Numbered from the stretch's first letter, positions 1-8,679 are shown. The stretch: DNA of 64,000 nucleotides from an uncultured Bacilli bacterium (GCA_934130545.1 CAKOYD010000006.1:1-64000), one strand, 5' to 3'. Made by a program: numbers and translations. The notes: a model not told the origin generated them from the letters alone.

Positions 1-58
1 TATTATTTGTATTTATGATATTACCTGTACTATAAGTATTTCTCTAACGTGTACATAT

Positions 59-75
59 TGTGGACATTGTCCACA
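59..75. repeat. Short perfect inverted repeat near left edge
   Basis: TGTGGAC and GTCCACA are separated by ATT. Further AT-rich dyads (ATGATA..TATCAT) follow up to about 120. The cluster lies downstream of the leftmost gene and could be an operator, a terminator-like structure or a recombination site. Nothing in the sequence decides between these. Confidence 0.4.
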
Positions 76-142
76 TCCGTTCATAATGATATTATATCAT
101 AATTTGATATATCATCAAACATATAATTAGATTAAATATTAA

Positions 143-862
143 TTACAACTCATTAATAAAATTAATTAGAGTATTATACAGTTCTTCAAATGAAACAAAT
201 TTTAAATTAAATACAAATGATAAATCATTCGAGTCATAACAAGAATTTAAAACATAACAATTTTTCTCTTTTAACTCATCAAAGCTTTTACCTTTTCCAT
301 GTTTATAAACATTGATAATGTTTCTGTACATATCTATTTTAGTTTTAATATCTTTGTCTATGTATTTTCCTTCTTTTTCAATCACATTTATACATGAAAA
401 CATTGTATTTAAATTTTCACTTTTGTATTTTTGGTTTAAAAACATTGCTATTTCCTTTTCGGTAAATAAATATATTTGAATTATAAAACTCATAATCAAA
501 TCATATTTAATATGTTTATATACATATAATTTTTCCCAACTTTCATATATAAGGTGTTTAAAATCCTTAATATCCTTATTTATATCATTTAAACTTATTG
601 GTTCGATAGCACTATCCCATGATATTATTCCACTATCGATTAATATTGATATTTGTTTTAATGATGGTTCAAAAAATTGTTCTAATATTGAATCAGCATA
701 CTCTTTTTCTTTATTATTTAAGGAATCTCTAGATTTAATTGAATATGATTTTTTGATAATTTTCTCTTCACTATAATTTTGAATTATTATTTCATATTCC
801 TTTTTTATAGTTTTCAACATTATTTTTGTTTTATTAACAAAAATGTTATAGTTTAAATCCAT
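143..862 (-). CDS. Hypothetical protein, possible HEPN-like fold
   Basis: A 239-aa acidic/basic mixed, mostly helical soluble protein with no signal peptide or membrane segment. I do not recognise the family with certainty. Around residue 180 it has YRNIINVYKHG, which resembles the R(N)...H element of HEPN ribonuclease or HEPN-like domains, although the spacing (R, seven residues, H) is longer than the usual RX4-6H. The start is supported by an AGGAGG ribosome binding site just upstream of 862. The gene overlaps the end of the broken integrase by a few bases on the same strand, so it was probably co-transcribed with that integrase and carried by the same old insertion. HEPN proteins in such islands are often toxins or defence factors, but that role is only inference here. 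Confidence 0.45.
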   Translation of the reverse strand: MDLNYNIFVNKTKIMLKTIKKEYEIIIQNYSEEKIIKKSYSIKSRDSLNNKEKEYADSILEQFFEPSLKQISILIDSGIISWDSAIEPISLNDINKDIKDFKHLIYESWEKLYVYKHIKYDLIMSFIIQIYLFTEKEIAMFLNQKYKSENLNTMFSCINVIEKEGKYIDKDIKTKIDMYRNIINVYKHGKGKSFDELKEKNCYVLNSCYDSNDLSFVFNLKFVSFEELYNTLINFINEL

Positions 863-2125
863 TATTTTTTCCTCCTTTATTATTTATTATTATATCATTT
901 TTATTTTCTAATTTAATGTTCATTTCAAATATTTCTCCAACTTCTTTCTTATCTTCGCTTGTACTTGAAATATAATATTTTTCGGTAGTTTCTATTCTTT
1001 TATGCCCTAACACCTCTGCAATATCTTTTATTTCACACCCGCCTCTTAAACTAATAGTAGCAAAATTTCCTCTTAAATCATAAAATCTACATTGAATTCC
1101 TAATTCATGATGAATTATTCTAAATGGATATCTAATAATATCTGTTCCTGAATAAGTTCCATCTTTCCTAGTAAATACCATTTGAATTTTATTATTTCTA
1201 GATTGACTTTCTATAACTTTATATTCTACTAACTTACCATATTTATTTTTTATTTCTTTTAAGGTATATCTTTTATACTTTTTGCAATATTCTTTTTTAT
1301 ATTTAACTTGCAGATTTTTATAATCAGATAATACTGAATATAGAGTATCACAAATATAAACTTCTCTACTACTGCCTATTGTTTTTGTTGTACCTAAATA
1401 CCATCTGCCATTTTCTTCTTTATCTTTTGCATAAACAGTCTTATTAACTTTGATAATTCTATTGTCTAAATCAATATCATTCCAAGTTAATGCAAATACC
1501 TCACCAGTTCTCATGCCTGTATAACAAGCAGTTAAAAATGCGCATATAAACACTTTATTATTTTTAAATCTACCTAAAATTATTTCCATTTCTTCTTTAG
1601 TATAGATGTGACCTATATTGTTTTTTTTAATTCAAATGATAATACTCTAGGTATCTCCAAATCACCAGCCGGATTATTCTTAATAAATCCAAAATAGTAA
1701 GTTGCATCCCTCAACGAACTCTTAATAACCTTTTGATAATTTCTTAATGCATCCCTTGTGCCAGATGTTTGATATAGCTTTAATAATGCCTGATTTAGAA
1801 TATATGGTGTTAAAACTGATATCTTATAATTACCTAATTCCTTTTTAATATTTCTAAAAGCTTCTTTATATCTCTTTGCTGTTGAATACTTGTAATTAAT
1901 TGCAAAATACTCCTTCATCCAATAATCTAAATAATCTCCATATAGCATATTACACTCTATATTTGTTACTCCATTAATAAATTCATCGTATGCTTTTTTT
2001 CCAGCTATATATGCCTCATTTTTAGTTTTAAAACCTGATTTAGTTATTTGTTTTCTTTTTCCATTTACCTTTCCTGCTTCAAAGCAATATTGATATACTT
2101 TACCCCTTTTTCTAATATTGATCAT
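846..2125 (-). pseudogene. Tyrosine integrase 1, frameshifted
   Basis: Two adjacent reading frames (2125-1613 and the frame ending at 846) together make one Tn916-type tyrosine recombinase of about 420 aa, the length of the two intact integrases in this window. The N-terminal arm-binding domain starts MINIRKRGKVYQY, followed by a core-binding domain. The catalytic part has TGMRTGE (first Arg), FYDLRG (the usual HxLR box, His replaced by Tyr), LGHKRIETTEKYY (His and nucleophile Tyr). The break lies in a run of eight Ts on the plus strand at 1621-1628 (A8 in the coding strand): a one-base indel puts the frame ...FELKKT, stop, instead of continuing into IGHIYTKEEM. It could be a real inactivating mutation, a sequencing error or slippage. 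The ribosome binding site is AAGGAAG before 2125. Confidence 0.85.
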
Positions 2126-2174
2126 CTTATCATCTTCCTTTCTAATTGATCATTATAATTTTACAACAAAAAAA

Positions 2175-2195
2175 GTGTAGCATTTTTTACTACAC
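2175..2195 (-). terminator. Intrinsic terminator of the kinase gene
   Basis: GTGTAG and CTACAC form a stem around an AT-rich loop directly after the kinase stop codon, followed on the minus strand by a run of Ts (A run at 2167-2174 on the plus strand). Confidence 0.7.
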
Positions 2196-3356
2196 CTAGT
2201 TATTAATTATTCGTTTAAAGAATTCTTTCATTTCATTTATACTTTTAAAACGACTATCAATATTATGATTTGTACCTTTTAATACAAACTCTTTTAATTT
2301 TTCATTAATATTTTTTTCTAGATTTGTTTTACCTGTCATAACAAAATATATAACTCTTGTTAGTGCATATGTTTCATATTCAATAGAATAATTCTTAAAA
2401 CCAACAATAGCTAAATTGCTATCATTTAATGAGCCCTTTACATCAGAATCTGTACTTGTTAAATTACTATTTTTTTCTTTTACTAAACCAAAATCTGAAA
2501 TTTTTACAATTATCACTTCATCGTATTTTTTTAATAAAACATTAGTTAAACTGATATCCCTGTGAAGATATCCTTTTCTATGAATATAAGAAAAAGCTTT
2601 AAATAGTTGATACACTATATTAATTCTTATATCGTTTGTTATGTTATTATTATTCTTATTTATAAAATCATATAAAGTCTGATCAGCATATTCTGCATAA
2701 TATTCGTTTTTCTCTTCATCATAACTATATACTTCTAAAATATAAGGGGATTTTAATTCTTTTAAAGTTTGATATTCCTTTTTAAATCTTTCCATCTCCT
2801 TTTGATTTAAATCTTTTTTTGCCTGCTTTATTACAAAAGTCTTGTTGTAAAATTCATCTGTATATTTAAAAACTTTTGCGTATGAACCTTCGCCAATTAA
2901 ATGAATAGGATATCGTTTTTCTTCCATCCTATTTACTATTTTTACAGATCTCGTCATTATAAATATTGGTTCATATTCAATTAATTGAATCTTTTTTAAA
3001 TCTTTAGGAATTTCACTACCTCCACTTAAAACCAGAAATCCTTTACATTCTTCTATAAAAGAACCATAGCTTTTATCGATTTCAAAAGATAATGGTGTTT
3101 CTTTTAATACATATTTCATATCTTCATACAGTTTTATGTATTCATCTAATTCTCTACTCTCATTTGCATTAAAATGACCATTTGTTTTTTTATACATAAA
3201 ACTAAACAAACGATTAAATTCTTGATGTAGAATAGCAAATAGTTTTTTTAAATATCTATTATTTATATCATTATATAATTCTTCTGTTCTTAACATTTCT
3301 TGTAATCCATATTGATCATACTTTTGCTTTAAAAAATATTCAATGTTTACTGCCAT
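2196..3356 (-). CDS. Hanks-type Ser/Thr protein kinase, soluble
   Basis: A 386-aa protein with a C-terminal eukaryotic-like kinase domain. Seen: glycine loop GEGSYAKVF (about residue 153), the ATP-anchoring lysine in FVIKQAKK (about 175), catalytic loop HRDISLTNVLL (about 262) and DFGL (about 288), so the catalytic residues are intact. The first 150 residues are helical and unrecognised. There is no transmembrane helix or PASTA repeat, unlike housekeeping PrkC/Stk kinases. An AGGTG ribosome binding site precedes the ATG. The gene is a single-gene unit, bounded upstream by a palindrome (3397-3426) and downstream by a terminator. It lies between integrase 1 and the left ICE junction, so it is accessory DNA. 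Soluble kinases on mobile islands include phage-defence kinases such as staphylococcal Stk2, but substrate and role are unknown here. Confidence 0.85.
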   Translation of the reverse strand: MAVNIEYFLKQKYDQYGLQEMLRTEELYNDINNRYLKKLFAILHQEFNRLFSFMYKKTNGHFNANESRELDEYIKLYEDMKYVLKETPLSFEIDKSYGSFIEECKGFLVLSGGSEIPKDLKKIQLIEYEPIFIMTRSVKIVNRMEEKRYPIHLIGEGSYAKVFKYTDEFYNKTFVIKQAKKDLNQKEMERFKKEYQTLKELKSPYILEVYSYDEEKNEYYAEYADQTLYDFINKNNNNITNDIRINIVYQLFKAFSYIHRKGYLHRDISLTNVLLKKYDEVIIVKISDFGLVKEKNSNLTSTDSDVKGSLNDSNLAIVGFKNYSIEYETYALTRVIYFVMTGKTNLEKNINEKLKEFVLKGTNHNIDSRFKSINEMKEFFKRIINN

Positions 3357-3396
3357 AATTATTTCACCTCAGACTTTTTCATTATAAATTAAAATA

Positions 3397-3426
3397 GATG
3401 TCAACAAATTTTATTTTGTTGACATC
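3397..3426. promoter_or_regulatory. Perfect 12-bp palindrome upstream of kinase
   Basis: GATGTCAACAAA and TTTGTTGACATC are separated by six bases, about 40 bp before the kinase start. The right arm read on the minus strand contains TTGACA, and TATAAT lies 12 bp further on, too close for a classic promoter but suggestive. It may be an operator or a bidirectional terminator. Similar GATGTCAA..TTGACATC arms occur in the attenuator at 9274-9312. Confidence 0.6.
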
Positions 3427-3509
3427 CTTTAATTTCAATGAATTTCGTCCACATTTTTATTTATTGGTTGACAAACAACAAATTTGTTACCTTTTTTTAA
3501 TTCATCTTT

Positions 3510-3522
3510 TCCCTTATTTTAT
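3510..3522. other. Candidate left attachment core of the ICE
   Basis: TCCCTTATTTTAT here is identical to 45908-45920, which lies immediately downstream of the secA stop. Both copies sit beside a secA-type 3' end in the same orientation, with the stop codon one base (left) or three bases (right) beyond the repeat. This is the geometry expected for a tyrosine-integrase element inserted at a gene 3' end. The true crossover point cannot be fixed from one junction pair. Confidence 0.55.
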
Positions 3523-3523
3523 A

Positions 3524-3610
3524 CTACTTTCCACAGCAATTTTTATATTTTTTCCCTGAGCCACAAGAACTATATTTTCTAGTATTTATAGTATTTATTA
3601 TATTATCATA
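3524..3610 (-). pseudogene. Degenerate copy of the secA 3' end (SEC-C motif)
   Basis: Read on the minus strand the frame gives RKYSSCGSGKKYKNCCGK and then TAG, against NDLCPCGSGKKYKQCCGK and TAG at the end of the real secA. The match ends upstream in low-complexity sequence with an in-frame stop near 3630. One zinc-ligand Cys is replaced by Ser and codons differ throughout, so this is not a recent duplication. The simplest reading is that it belongs to the attP arm of the ICE and mimics its secA target. Confidence 0.75.
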
Positions 3611-3696
3611 ACTATTGTTATTACTTTATTCACTAGACTAATAACAGTTTTTATTTATGGTATTATTGGTACTATTAGTATTACCTTTTTTTGTGA

Positions 3697-3719
3697 TTTA
3701 CAAACAAATTACAAACATT
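3697..3719. repeat. 23-bp direct repeat, left copy (integrase arm-type site?)
   Basis: A 23-bp sequence containing ACAAACAAATTACAAACATT is found here and, identical and in the same orientation, at 45842-45864 beside secA. It contains two ACAAAC units. Such repeats near both ends of an element are typical arm-type integrase binding sites. Confidence 0.7.
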
Positions 3720-3962
3720 GTTTGCATTTGCTTAATTACATTATATAATAACTAATAATAATAATAAAATGTAAAAAATTTAAAAATTTATGCATAATAT
3801 TTAGAATGTCCTAATTACACATTTTTTAAACAATAACACGTTTACATTCATTCTAATACAACATACTAAAGATAAAATAATTTTTTCAATATTTATTACA
3901 TTTCTATAAAAAATTATATCTACTCACATGAACTATAAATTATTTAGAAAATTCACAATTGA
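3720..3962. other. AT-rich non-coding stretch
   Basis: I see no coding potential, RNA gene or clear regulatory structure here. It links the left ICE end to the terminator of the secreted-protein gene. Confidence 0.4.
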
Positions 3963-4006
3963 AAAAAGCTGTAAAAACTAGCTATTTTGTTCCATTACAG
4001 CTTTTT
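3963..4006. terminator. Bidirectional intrinsic terminator
   Basis: AAAAAGCTGTAA and TTACAGCTTTTT form a perfect 12-bp stem, with T runs on both strands, 20 bp after the stop of the 362-aa secreted protein gene. Confidence 0.75.
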
Positions 4007-4025
4007 ATCTCGGCAAGCATCAAAT

Positions 4026-5114
4026 TTACCAATTTGCATTTAAAACTTGTGCATGAGTTCCTTGCATTCCATCAAATTTATTATTATAATCAGAAGAAAA
4101 TTGTAATACTGCTCCTAACCCATATGCTTCAATTCCAAACGAAAGTGAAACGCTTGATGAAATTGTAGATGTTGCATGTTGATATGCTCCATAGGCATCA
4201 ATTGTATTGATAGTACCACTGCCTATTTTTACTACATCAAAATACATATAAGCACTTAACGCAACAACCTCATTTGTCCTTGAAACCGAATTTCCAAACA
4301 TAGGAGGATTAATACAAGGACACTTTGTTGGTTGACCTAATCCGCCCCAACTATAAGATTGTGTTGTATTAACAGGAAGTTTAAAACTCAATCCATATCC
4401 ATCATTTTCTCTTTTCCATCTTGAGCTACCTGTTCCATAGGCATCATAACTACTGCTTGATGTACCGTAACAATTATTTAATATAGTATATGATAATCTT
4501 GAATATTGAGATCCACTTACCGGAGACATAGCGGTGTTATTTCTTATTCCAAAAACATCATAACTTCTGACACTAGGCATTTGTTTCCACACCAAATCAT
4601 TTTTTAATCTATAATAACTCCCATTTTTTGAAATGCTTGTTGTAAGTTTTTTGTATGATGTTTCCACTATGCTTGGATTTACATCCGTAGTCACATAGAT
4701 ATTTTCGCCATTAGCATTTTCGTATTCTTCTTTAGATACCATCACTGAAGATTTACTTTTTACATTCAATATATTATTGTTTATTAATGCATTAATGTCT
4801 ACATCTGTTATTGAATCGTTTAAAGACATAATGCTTACATTTTGATTTACATATTCATAAACAATTGTAGTTTTAAAATATTTTGTATCTAATGATATTA
4901 ACTCGGCATCCAAGTCCTTATTTCTATAAAACTCTTCATAATCCATTTCAGCAATTTGTTTATCTGTAAATCCTAATTCCTTTAAAGTAATAAATTCTTG
5001 TTCTGACATTGATATTTTATTTTGATTAACATAATAATCAGATACTTCCGAAGCGTTTACTGTATTAGCAAACAGAAACGGAACTAACAATAAAAATAAT
5101 TTTCTTTTTTTCAT
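4026..5114 (-). CDS. Secreted 362-aa protein of unknown function
   Basis: The protein begins with a signal peptide (MKKRK, hydrophobic stretch, likely cleavage after VNA at residue 21). Residues 35-60 contain an acidic helical segment (LKELGFTDKQIAEMDYEEF). The C-terminal two thirds are rich in Ser, Tyr, Gly, Asn and Thr with alternating hydrophobics, suggesting a beta-rich secreted domain; Cys residues occur as NNCYG and KCPC. There is no sorting signal, lipobox or catalytic motif I recognise. A GAAAGG ribosome binding site precedes the ATG. It lies 200 bp downstream of a membrane-anchored protein gene on the same strand. It is ICE cargo near the left end. It may be a surface or antagonistic factor, but no function can be assigned from sequence. 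Confidence 0.75.
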   Translation of the reverse strand: MKKRKLFLLLVPFLFANTVNASEVSDYYVNQNKISMSEQEFITLKELGFTDKQIAEMDYEEFYRNKDLDAELISLDTKYFKTTIVYEYVNQNVSIMSLNDSITDVDINALINNNILNVKSKSSVMVSKEEYENANGENIYVTTDVNPSIVETSYKKLTTSISKNGSYYRLKNDLVWKQMPSVRSYDVFGIRNNTAMSPVSGSQYSRLSYTILNNCYGTSSSSYDAYGTGSSRWKRENDGYGLSFKLPVNTTQSYSWGGLGQPTKCPCINPPMFGNSVSRTNEVVALSAYMYFDVVKIGSGTINTIDAYGAYQHATSTISSSVSLSFGIEAYGLGAVLQFSSDYNNKFDGMQGTHAQVLNANW

Positions 5115-5314
5115 ATTTCTTTCCTTTCATCACTACCTTAATATTAAAAAATACAATTCATCACCTCCATCATTTTTTATATTAAAGTTATCAAATAACA
5201 ATACCACATATTTATAATAACTAAATACTACATTTACTTGTCAAATATCTTGAAATAATACTACAACTCTCAAAACAAATTACTTGTAAACAAATAATTA
5301 TAAATCAACAATTA
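5115..5314 (-). promoter_or_regulatory. Leader region with an orphan strong ribosome binding site
   Basis: On the minus strand GGAGGTGATG occurs at about 5159-5168, some 45 bp before the start of the secreted protein and separate from that gene's own GAAAGG site. It could serve a 7-codon TTG-started ORF that stops just before the gene. A leader peptide is possible. The rest of the gap shows nothing clear. Confidence 0.35.
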
Positions 5315-5959
5315 TTATTTTAATCTATTATATTCATTAATTAAAAACTTACTAATATCTTCAACAAGATGAACTTCAAATATCTTTTTAAGCATTAACT
5401 CATCATATGTTGTTTCCTCATCAAAATGCAACATATACGCTTTAAAATCAATAATTGGGTTTATAACATCATAAACTTTATTTCTTAATACTTCATCATT
5501 GCTAATTAATAATGCATTATTTTTTTCAAAATAACTTAAACATCCATTACTTTGTTCATAAAACACTGAATTAGTTAACTGCTGCAATTCACTCCTAGTT
5601 ATGCTCTTTTGATTTCTATATTTTTTTATAGAATTAGAGTTAGTGTATAATGCACCATCATCAGTATACTCTAAATAACACATTCTAACACTTGCCACTA
5701 AAGAATTTAATGTATTTTTATATTCCGCATCATCAATATTAATGTCTTTTAAAGTTCCCCATTCAAAATATTCATTTGGATTAGTAATGGCACTTATATT
5801 ATTCTTTATATTTGTAATGCTCTCGTCATAATTGTACCATCCTTTGTTTGCCTTTTGAATATCAATTTTTCTAGGAATTTTACTGTATAATATCGCCACT
5901 GAAAGACATAATACTAACACTGCAATACTTCCAACAGCAACTCCATTATTTATTTTCAC
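5315..5959 (-). CDS. Membrane-anchored hypothetical protein
   Basis: A 214-aa protein with one N-terminal transmembrane helix (residues 8-26, rich in Val, Ala, Leu and Ile) and an extracytoplasmic helical domain of about 185 residues. There is no lipobox, no recognised domain and only two Cys. Ribosome binding site GGAGGTGGC lies before the ATG at 5959. It shares strand and neighbourhood with the secreted 362-aa protein downstream. The pairing of a secreted protein with an anchored partner could be toxin and immunity or ligand and receptor; this is inference only. Confidence 0.65.
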   Translation of the reverse strand: MKINNGVAVGSIAVLVLCLSVAILYSKIPRKIDIQKANKGWYNYDESITNIKNNISAITNPNEYFEWGTLKDINIDDAEYKNTLNSLVASVRMCYLEYTDDGALYTNSNSIKKYRNQKSITRSELQQLTNSVFYEQSNGCLSYFEKNNALLISNDEVLRNKVYDVINPIIDFKAYMLHFDEETTYDELMLKKIFEVHLVEDISKFLINEYNRLK

Positions 5960-6411
5960 AAAGCCACCTCCATAATAAAGACATTCTGTCAGTTATATTA
6001 TATGGCAATAATTTTTACTTGCCATACAAGTACATATAACTAGACATTAAATTTAGCATTCTATCACTTTTAACATTTTTTATTTTTATATTATTAAAGA
6101 ATTTTTTACTTATCTATCGCAATACCACACACAATACAGATTCATAACTTTAAATCTTTTATTAAATTTGCAAAGCAACACAAAATCGAAATAGAAAACA
6201 AAACAAATAAAATAGAAAATCGATTATTTATACTACAACTAAATTATACAATAATATAATTAAAAATGCAAGCAATTTAAAACCATTTTTACAAACTATA
6301 TTTTTATGCAGCTATAACATTAAAGCTTTAACTTTCAGATGTTTCTATTCTATAATATTTTTCAAATTTAATTTTAAGTCATTCATTTTTTATATGTTTA
6401 CCATATTGAAT
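5960..6411. other. AT-rich intergenic region with one dyad
   Basis: TATGGCAA (6001-6008) and TTGCCATA (6019-6026) form an inverted repeat that abuts a TATAAT-like box read on the minus strand, upstream of the 214-aa gene, so it may be an operator. A 22-bp stretch at about 6330-6352 resembles the integrase C-terminus (RIETSES) but is too short to call. Nothing else is seen. Confidence 0.4.
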
Positions 6412-7683
6412 CTACAAATCATATTTAATAATTTCATTTATAACATCAGAATTCATAACATTGTCAAAAATAACAGTTGCTTGTTTTCTTGAATCATTGG
6501 TACTTGATATGTAATAGTTTTCAGTAGTTTCAACATTATTGTGTCCTAATATATCTGCAACATCTCTTAATTCAGTTCCATTTTTCAATATTGTTGTAGC
6601 ATAACTTCCCCTTAAATCATAAAATCTACACTTTGTTATTCCTAATTCGTTATGTATTATTTTAAAAGGATAATTTATTAAATCCGTTCCAACATAAGTA
6701 CCATCTTCCTTAACAAAAACTAAATCAATTTTTTGAGAGTTTATATCACTTAAATTACTTCTAACAATTCTTTGCTCAACTTTCTTACCATACCCATTTA
6801 CAACATCTTCTATATGGTAATAAGTATAATTTAAACCACTTATTTTTTTTATATAATCTTGCCTTTTCTTAAAATTCATTAGAGCATCACATAAAGTTTC
6901 ACTCATATATATTTTTCTTTTACCTTTAAAAGTTTTTGTTGTTCCTATATACCATCTACCTTTTATATCTTTTGGCTTATCATATATACTATGTTTAACA
7001 TCAATTATTTTATTTTCAAAATCAATATTATCCCAAGTTAATGCAAATACTTCTCCTGTTCTCATACCGGTAAAACAAGATGTTAAAAACGCACAAGTAA
7101 ATGAACTATTATCTTTAAATCTTTCAAGTATTCTTTCAATTTCTTCTTTTGAATATAAATGCTTGATATCTTCTTCATGTTTATCCATCTTTGGTAATCT
7201 TAATTGTATGGCAGGATCATATTTTATAAGACCATATTTAGTACAAGCATCACGAAAAGAACCTTTTACCACTTTTAATATATTTTTAAAATATGATCTT
7301 GAAAAATCGTACTCCTCACATAAATTACTTATATATGTATTTAATCCTACACTTGTTATAGTTGAAAGCTTATACATTCCAATTTTTGGCTTTATATATT
7401 TATTTATTAGTGATTTGTAAGATTGTATTGTATTATATTTAAGATTAACCTTACAATAATTTTCTAACCAATAATCTAAATAATCACTATAAGATATATT
7501 ACATTCCTTAAAAGGTACACCAGCAGTTTTATATTCATTATATGCTTTATTACCTGCCTCAATGGCTTCCAACTTAGTTCTAAATCCTGATTTGTTTATA
7601 TATTTTCTTTTTCCATTAACAGGTGCAATAGCAAACTGATATTGATATACCTTTCCCCTCTTTTGTATATATACATTTCCCAT
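6412..7683 (-). CDS. int: Tyrosine integrase 2 (Tn916-type)
   Basis: An intact 423-aa site-specific recombinase that would catalyse integration and excision of the element. Domain order: N-terminal arm-binding domain (MGNVYIQKRGKVYQYQF, residues 1-55), SAM-like core-binding domain (about 65-165), catalytic domain (about 175-410). Catalytic features: TGMRTGE with the first Arg, FYDLRG in place of the usual HxLR box (His to Tyr), LGHNNVETTENYY with His and nucleophile Tyr. The His-to-Tyr change is shared with broken integrase 1 but not with integrase 3, so 1 and 2 form one subgroup. The start abuts the end of the excisionase gene, giving the xis-int order of Tn916. It is the last gene of the sigma-like/small ORF/xis/int module. 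Confidence 0.93.
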   Translation of the reverse strand: MGNVYIQKRGKVYQYQFAIAPVNGKRKYINKSGFRTKLEAIEAGNKAYNEYKTAGVPFKECNISYSDYLDYWLENYCKVNLKYNTIQSYKSLINKYIKPKIGMYKLSTITSVGLNTYISNLCEEYDFSRSYFKNILKVVKGSFRDACTKYGLIKYDPAIQLRLPKMDKHEEDIKHLYSKEEIERILERFKDNSSFTCAFLTSCFTGMRTGEVFALTWDNIDFENKIIDVKHSIYDKPKDIKGRWYIGTTKTFKGKRKIYMSETLCDALMNFKKRQDYIKKISGLNYTYYHIEDVVNGYGKKVEQRIVRSNLSDINSQKIDLVFVKEDGTYVGTDLINYPFKIIHNELGITKCRFYDLRGSYATTILKNGTELRDVADILGHNNVETTENYYISSTNDSRKQATVIFDNVMNSDVINEIIKYDL

Positions 7684-7914
7684 TTATAACTTAATCTTTA
7701 CAGATAAATCTAAATTATCAATATTTGATAAATTAGAAAAATCTTTTCCCTCATTTTCTTTTAAGAAGTTTTCTAATGAGCATTTTAAAACTTTAACACT
7801 ACCTAACTTAATAGCAGGTAAGTATCCTTTTTCAATTAAACTATAAACATAGTTGGGACTAGTATGTAATATTTTTGCAACTTCTTTAACACTATAAATT
7901 AACATATTTTCCAT
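7684..7914 (-). CDS. xis: Excisionase (Xis-like, MerR-type HTH)
   Basis: A 76-aa protein with a winged helix-turn-helix of the excisionase class: SVKEVAKILHTSPNYVYSLI, then KGYLPAIKLGSVKVLKCSLENFL. Such proteins bend attachment-site DNA and direct integrase towards excision. The gene lies directly upstream of integrase 2 with no gap, as in Tn916, and is preceded by two small genes in the same direction. Confidence 0.88.
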   Translation of the reverse strand: MENMLIYSVKEVAKILHTSPNYVYSLIEKGYLPAIKLGSVKVLKCSLENFLKENEGKDFSNLSNIDNLDLSVKIKL

Positions 7915-7915
7915 T

Positions 7916-8104
7916 TTAAGCTCCTTTAATTTCTCTTCTTCTCAATTTTTTTATTTTAACTTTTAAATCTTTCTTAATATACGGCATATCAAGTAATTTG
8001 GTTTTATTAATAATGTAATTTAATTGTTCCACTACACCATTTTTATCTTGGTCGTCTAAATCAAAGACGTATTTTTTAATTACAACTACCTTATATCTTT
8101 CCAT
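7916..8104 (-). CDS. Small hypothetical protein upstream of xis
   Basis: A 62-aa highly basic protein (C-terminus KVKIKKLRRREIKGA). No known domain is recognised. It overlaps the preceding gene by 14 bp and ends two bases before the xis start, so it belongs to the regulatory operon. The position corresponds to the small ORFs between the sigma-like gene and xis in Tn916-type elements, but I claim no homology. Confidence 0.65.
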   Translation of the reverse strand: MERYKVVVIKKYVFDLDDQDKNGVVEQLNYIINKTKLLDMPYIKKDLKVKIKKLRRREIKGA

Positions 8105-8306
8105 TATTAACCTTTACTAACATTTCTTTGTTATTTATTTCAATTACATAATAATATTTAGTAATATTATTTATAGCTATGTCTTTTAAATCAGAGTCAA
8201 ACAACTCCCTTGCTTTACTCATAGCAGCTTTCTTATTTTTAGCACTTACTACTATTTCATTTTCACTTACCTTTTTGAATTTTATATTATATTCTTTTTC
8301 TTTCAT
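8091..8306 (-). CDS. Small protein, DpnD/PcfM-like pattern
   Basis: A 71-aa protein with a pattern of beta strand, VSAKNKKAAMSKARELF helix, then strands: the layout of small DpnD/PcfM-like proteins. A second protein of similar plan is encoded at 38208-38435. A good ribosome binding site (AAGGAAA) precedes the ATG. It is the first gene after the leader region 8307-8639 and probably starts the small ORF-xis-int transcript. Function unknown. Confidence 0.6.
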   Translation of the reverse strand: MKEKEYNIKFKKVSENEIVVSAKNKKAAMSKARELFDSDLKDIAINNITKYYYVIEINNKEMLVKVNNGKI

Positions 8307-8639
8307 TTTTATTTTTTCCTTTCTTATTTATGTATTAGAATTATACTCACTCCCCTAATACAGGGACTTAACAAACGACTAATTGCTAATTAGTTCCATA
8401 GGAATTCACCTCCCTGTGATTCTCACAGAGTTGAGCCCATTGATTGAGTCTGTGGCTGCTCAAAAGTATCATTGTCCCCATTATTTGTCATCGCATTATT
8501 AAGAGCAACTTAATATTTATAGTCAAGTATTTATCGACAGGCGTACTTACTAATGTGCTAATCGTTTCCAATTATAATGAGAATGTATTTGTTAAGTGAT
8601 TAACCAAATTGTCAAAGATCAATTTGTTTCAAAAAATGA
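8307..8639 (-). promoter_or_regulatory. Structured leader with mini-ORF before the xis-int operon
   Basis: On the minus strand a strong site GGAGG (8409-8413) lies nine bases before ATG at 8399, opening a six-codon ORF MELISN with stop at 8379. CTCTGTGA (8423-8430) pairs with TCACAGGG and so hides part of that binding site. The mini-ORF resembles the region around 9409 (MELVIK). A TATAAT box is present at about 8570 with no good -35. This looks like a translationally regulated leader, but the signal sensed is unknown. Confidence 0.5.
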
Positions 8640-8679
8640 AACAAGTGAGAAAGAATAATATTTACTCCTCTCACTTGTT
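8640..8679 (-). terminator. Intrinsic terminator after the sigma-like gene
   Basis: AACAAGTGAGA and TCTCACTTGTT form an 11-bp stem 27 bp downstream of the sigma-like stop, with T-rich sequence following on the minus strand. A competing hairpin TTGTTTC/GAAACAA overlaps it (about 8623-8643), so read-through could be modulated. Confidence 0.7.

Noticed and set aside
3959..4168. A 69-codon plus-strand frame
   Set aside because: It runs through the terminator 3963-4006 and antisense to the secreted protein; no start signal.
6330..6352. A possible remnant of another integrase C-terminus (RIETSES)
   Set aside because: Only about seven codons match; chance cannot be excluded in such AT-rich DNA.
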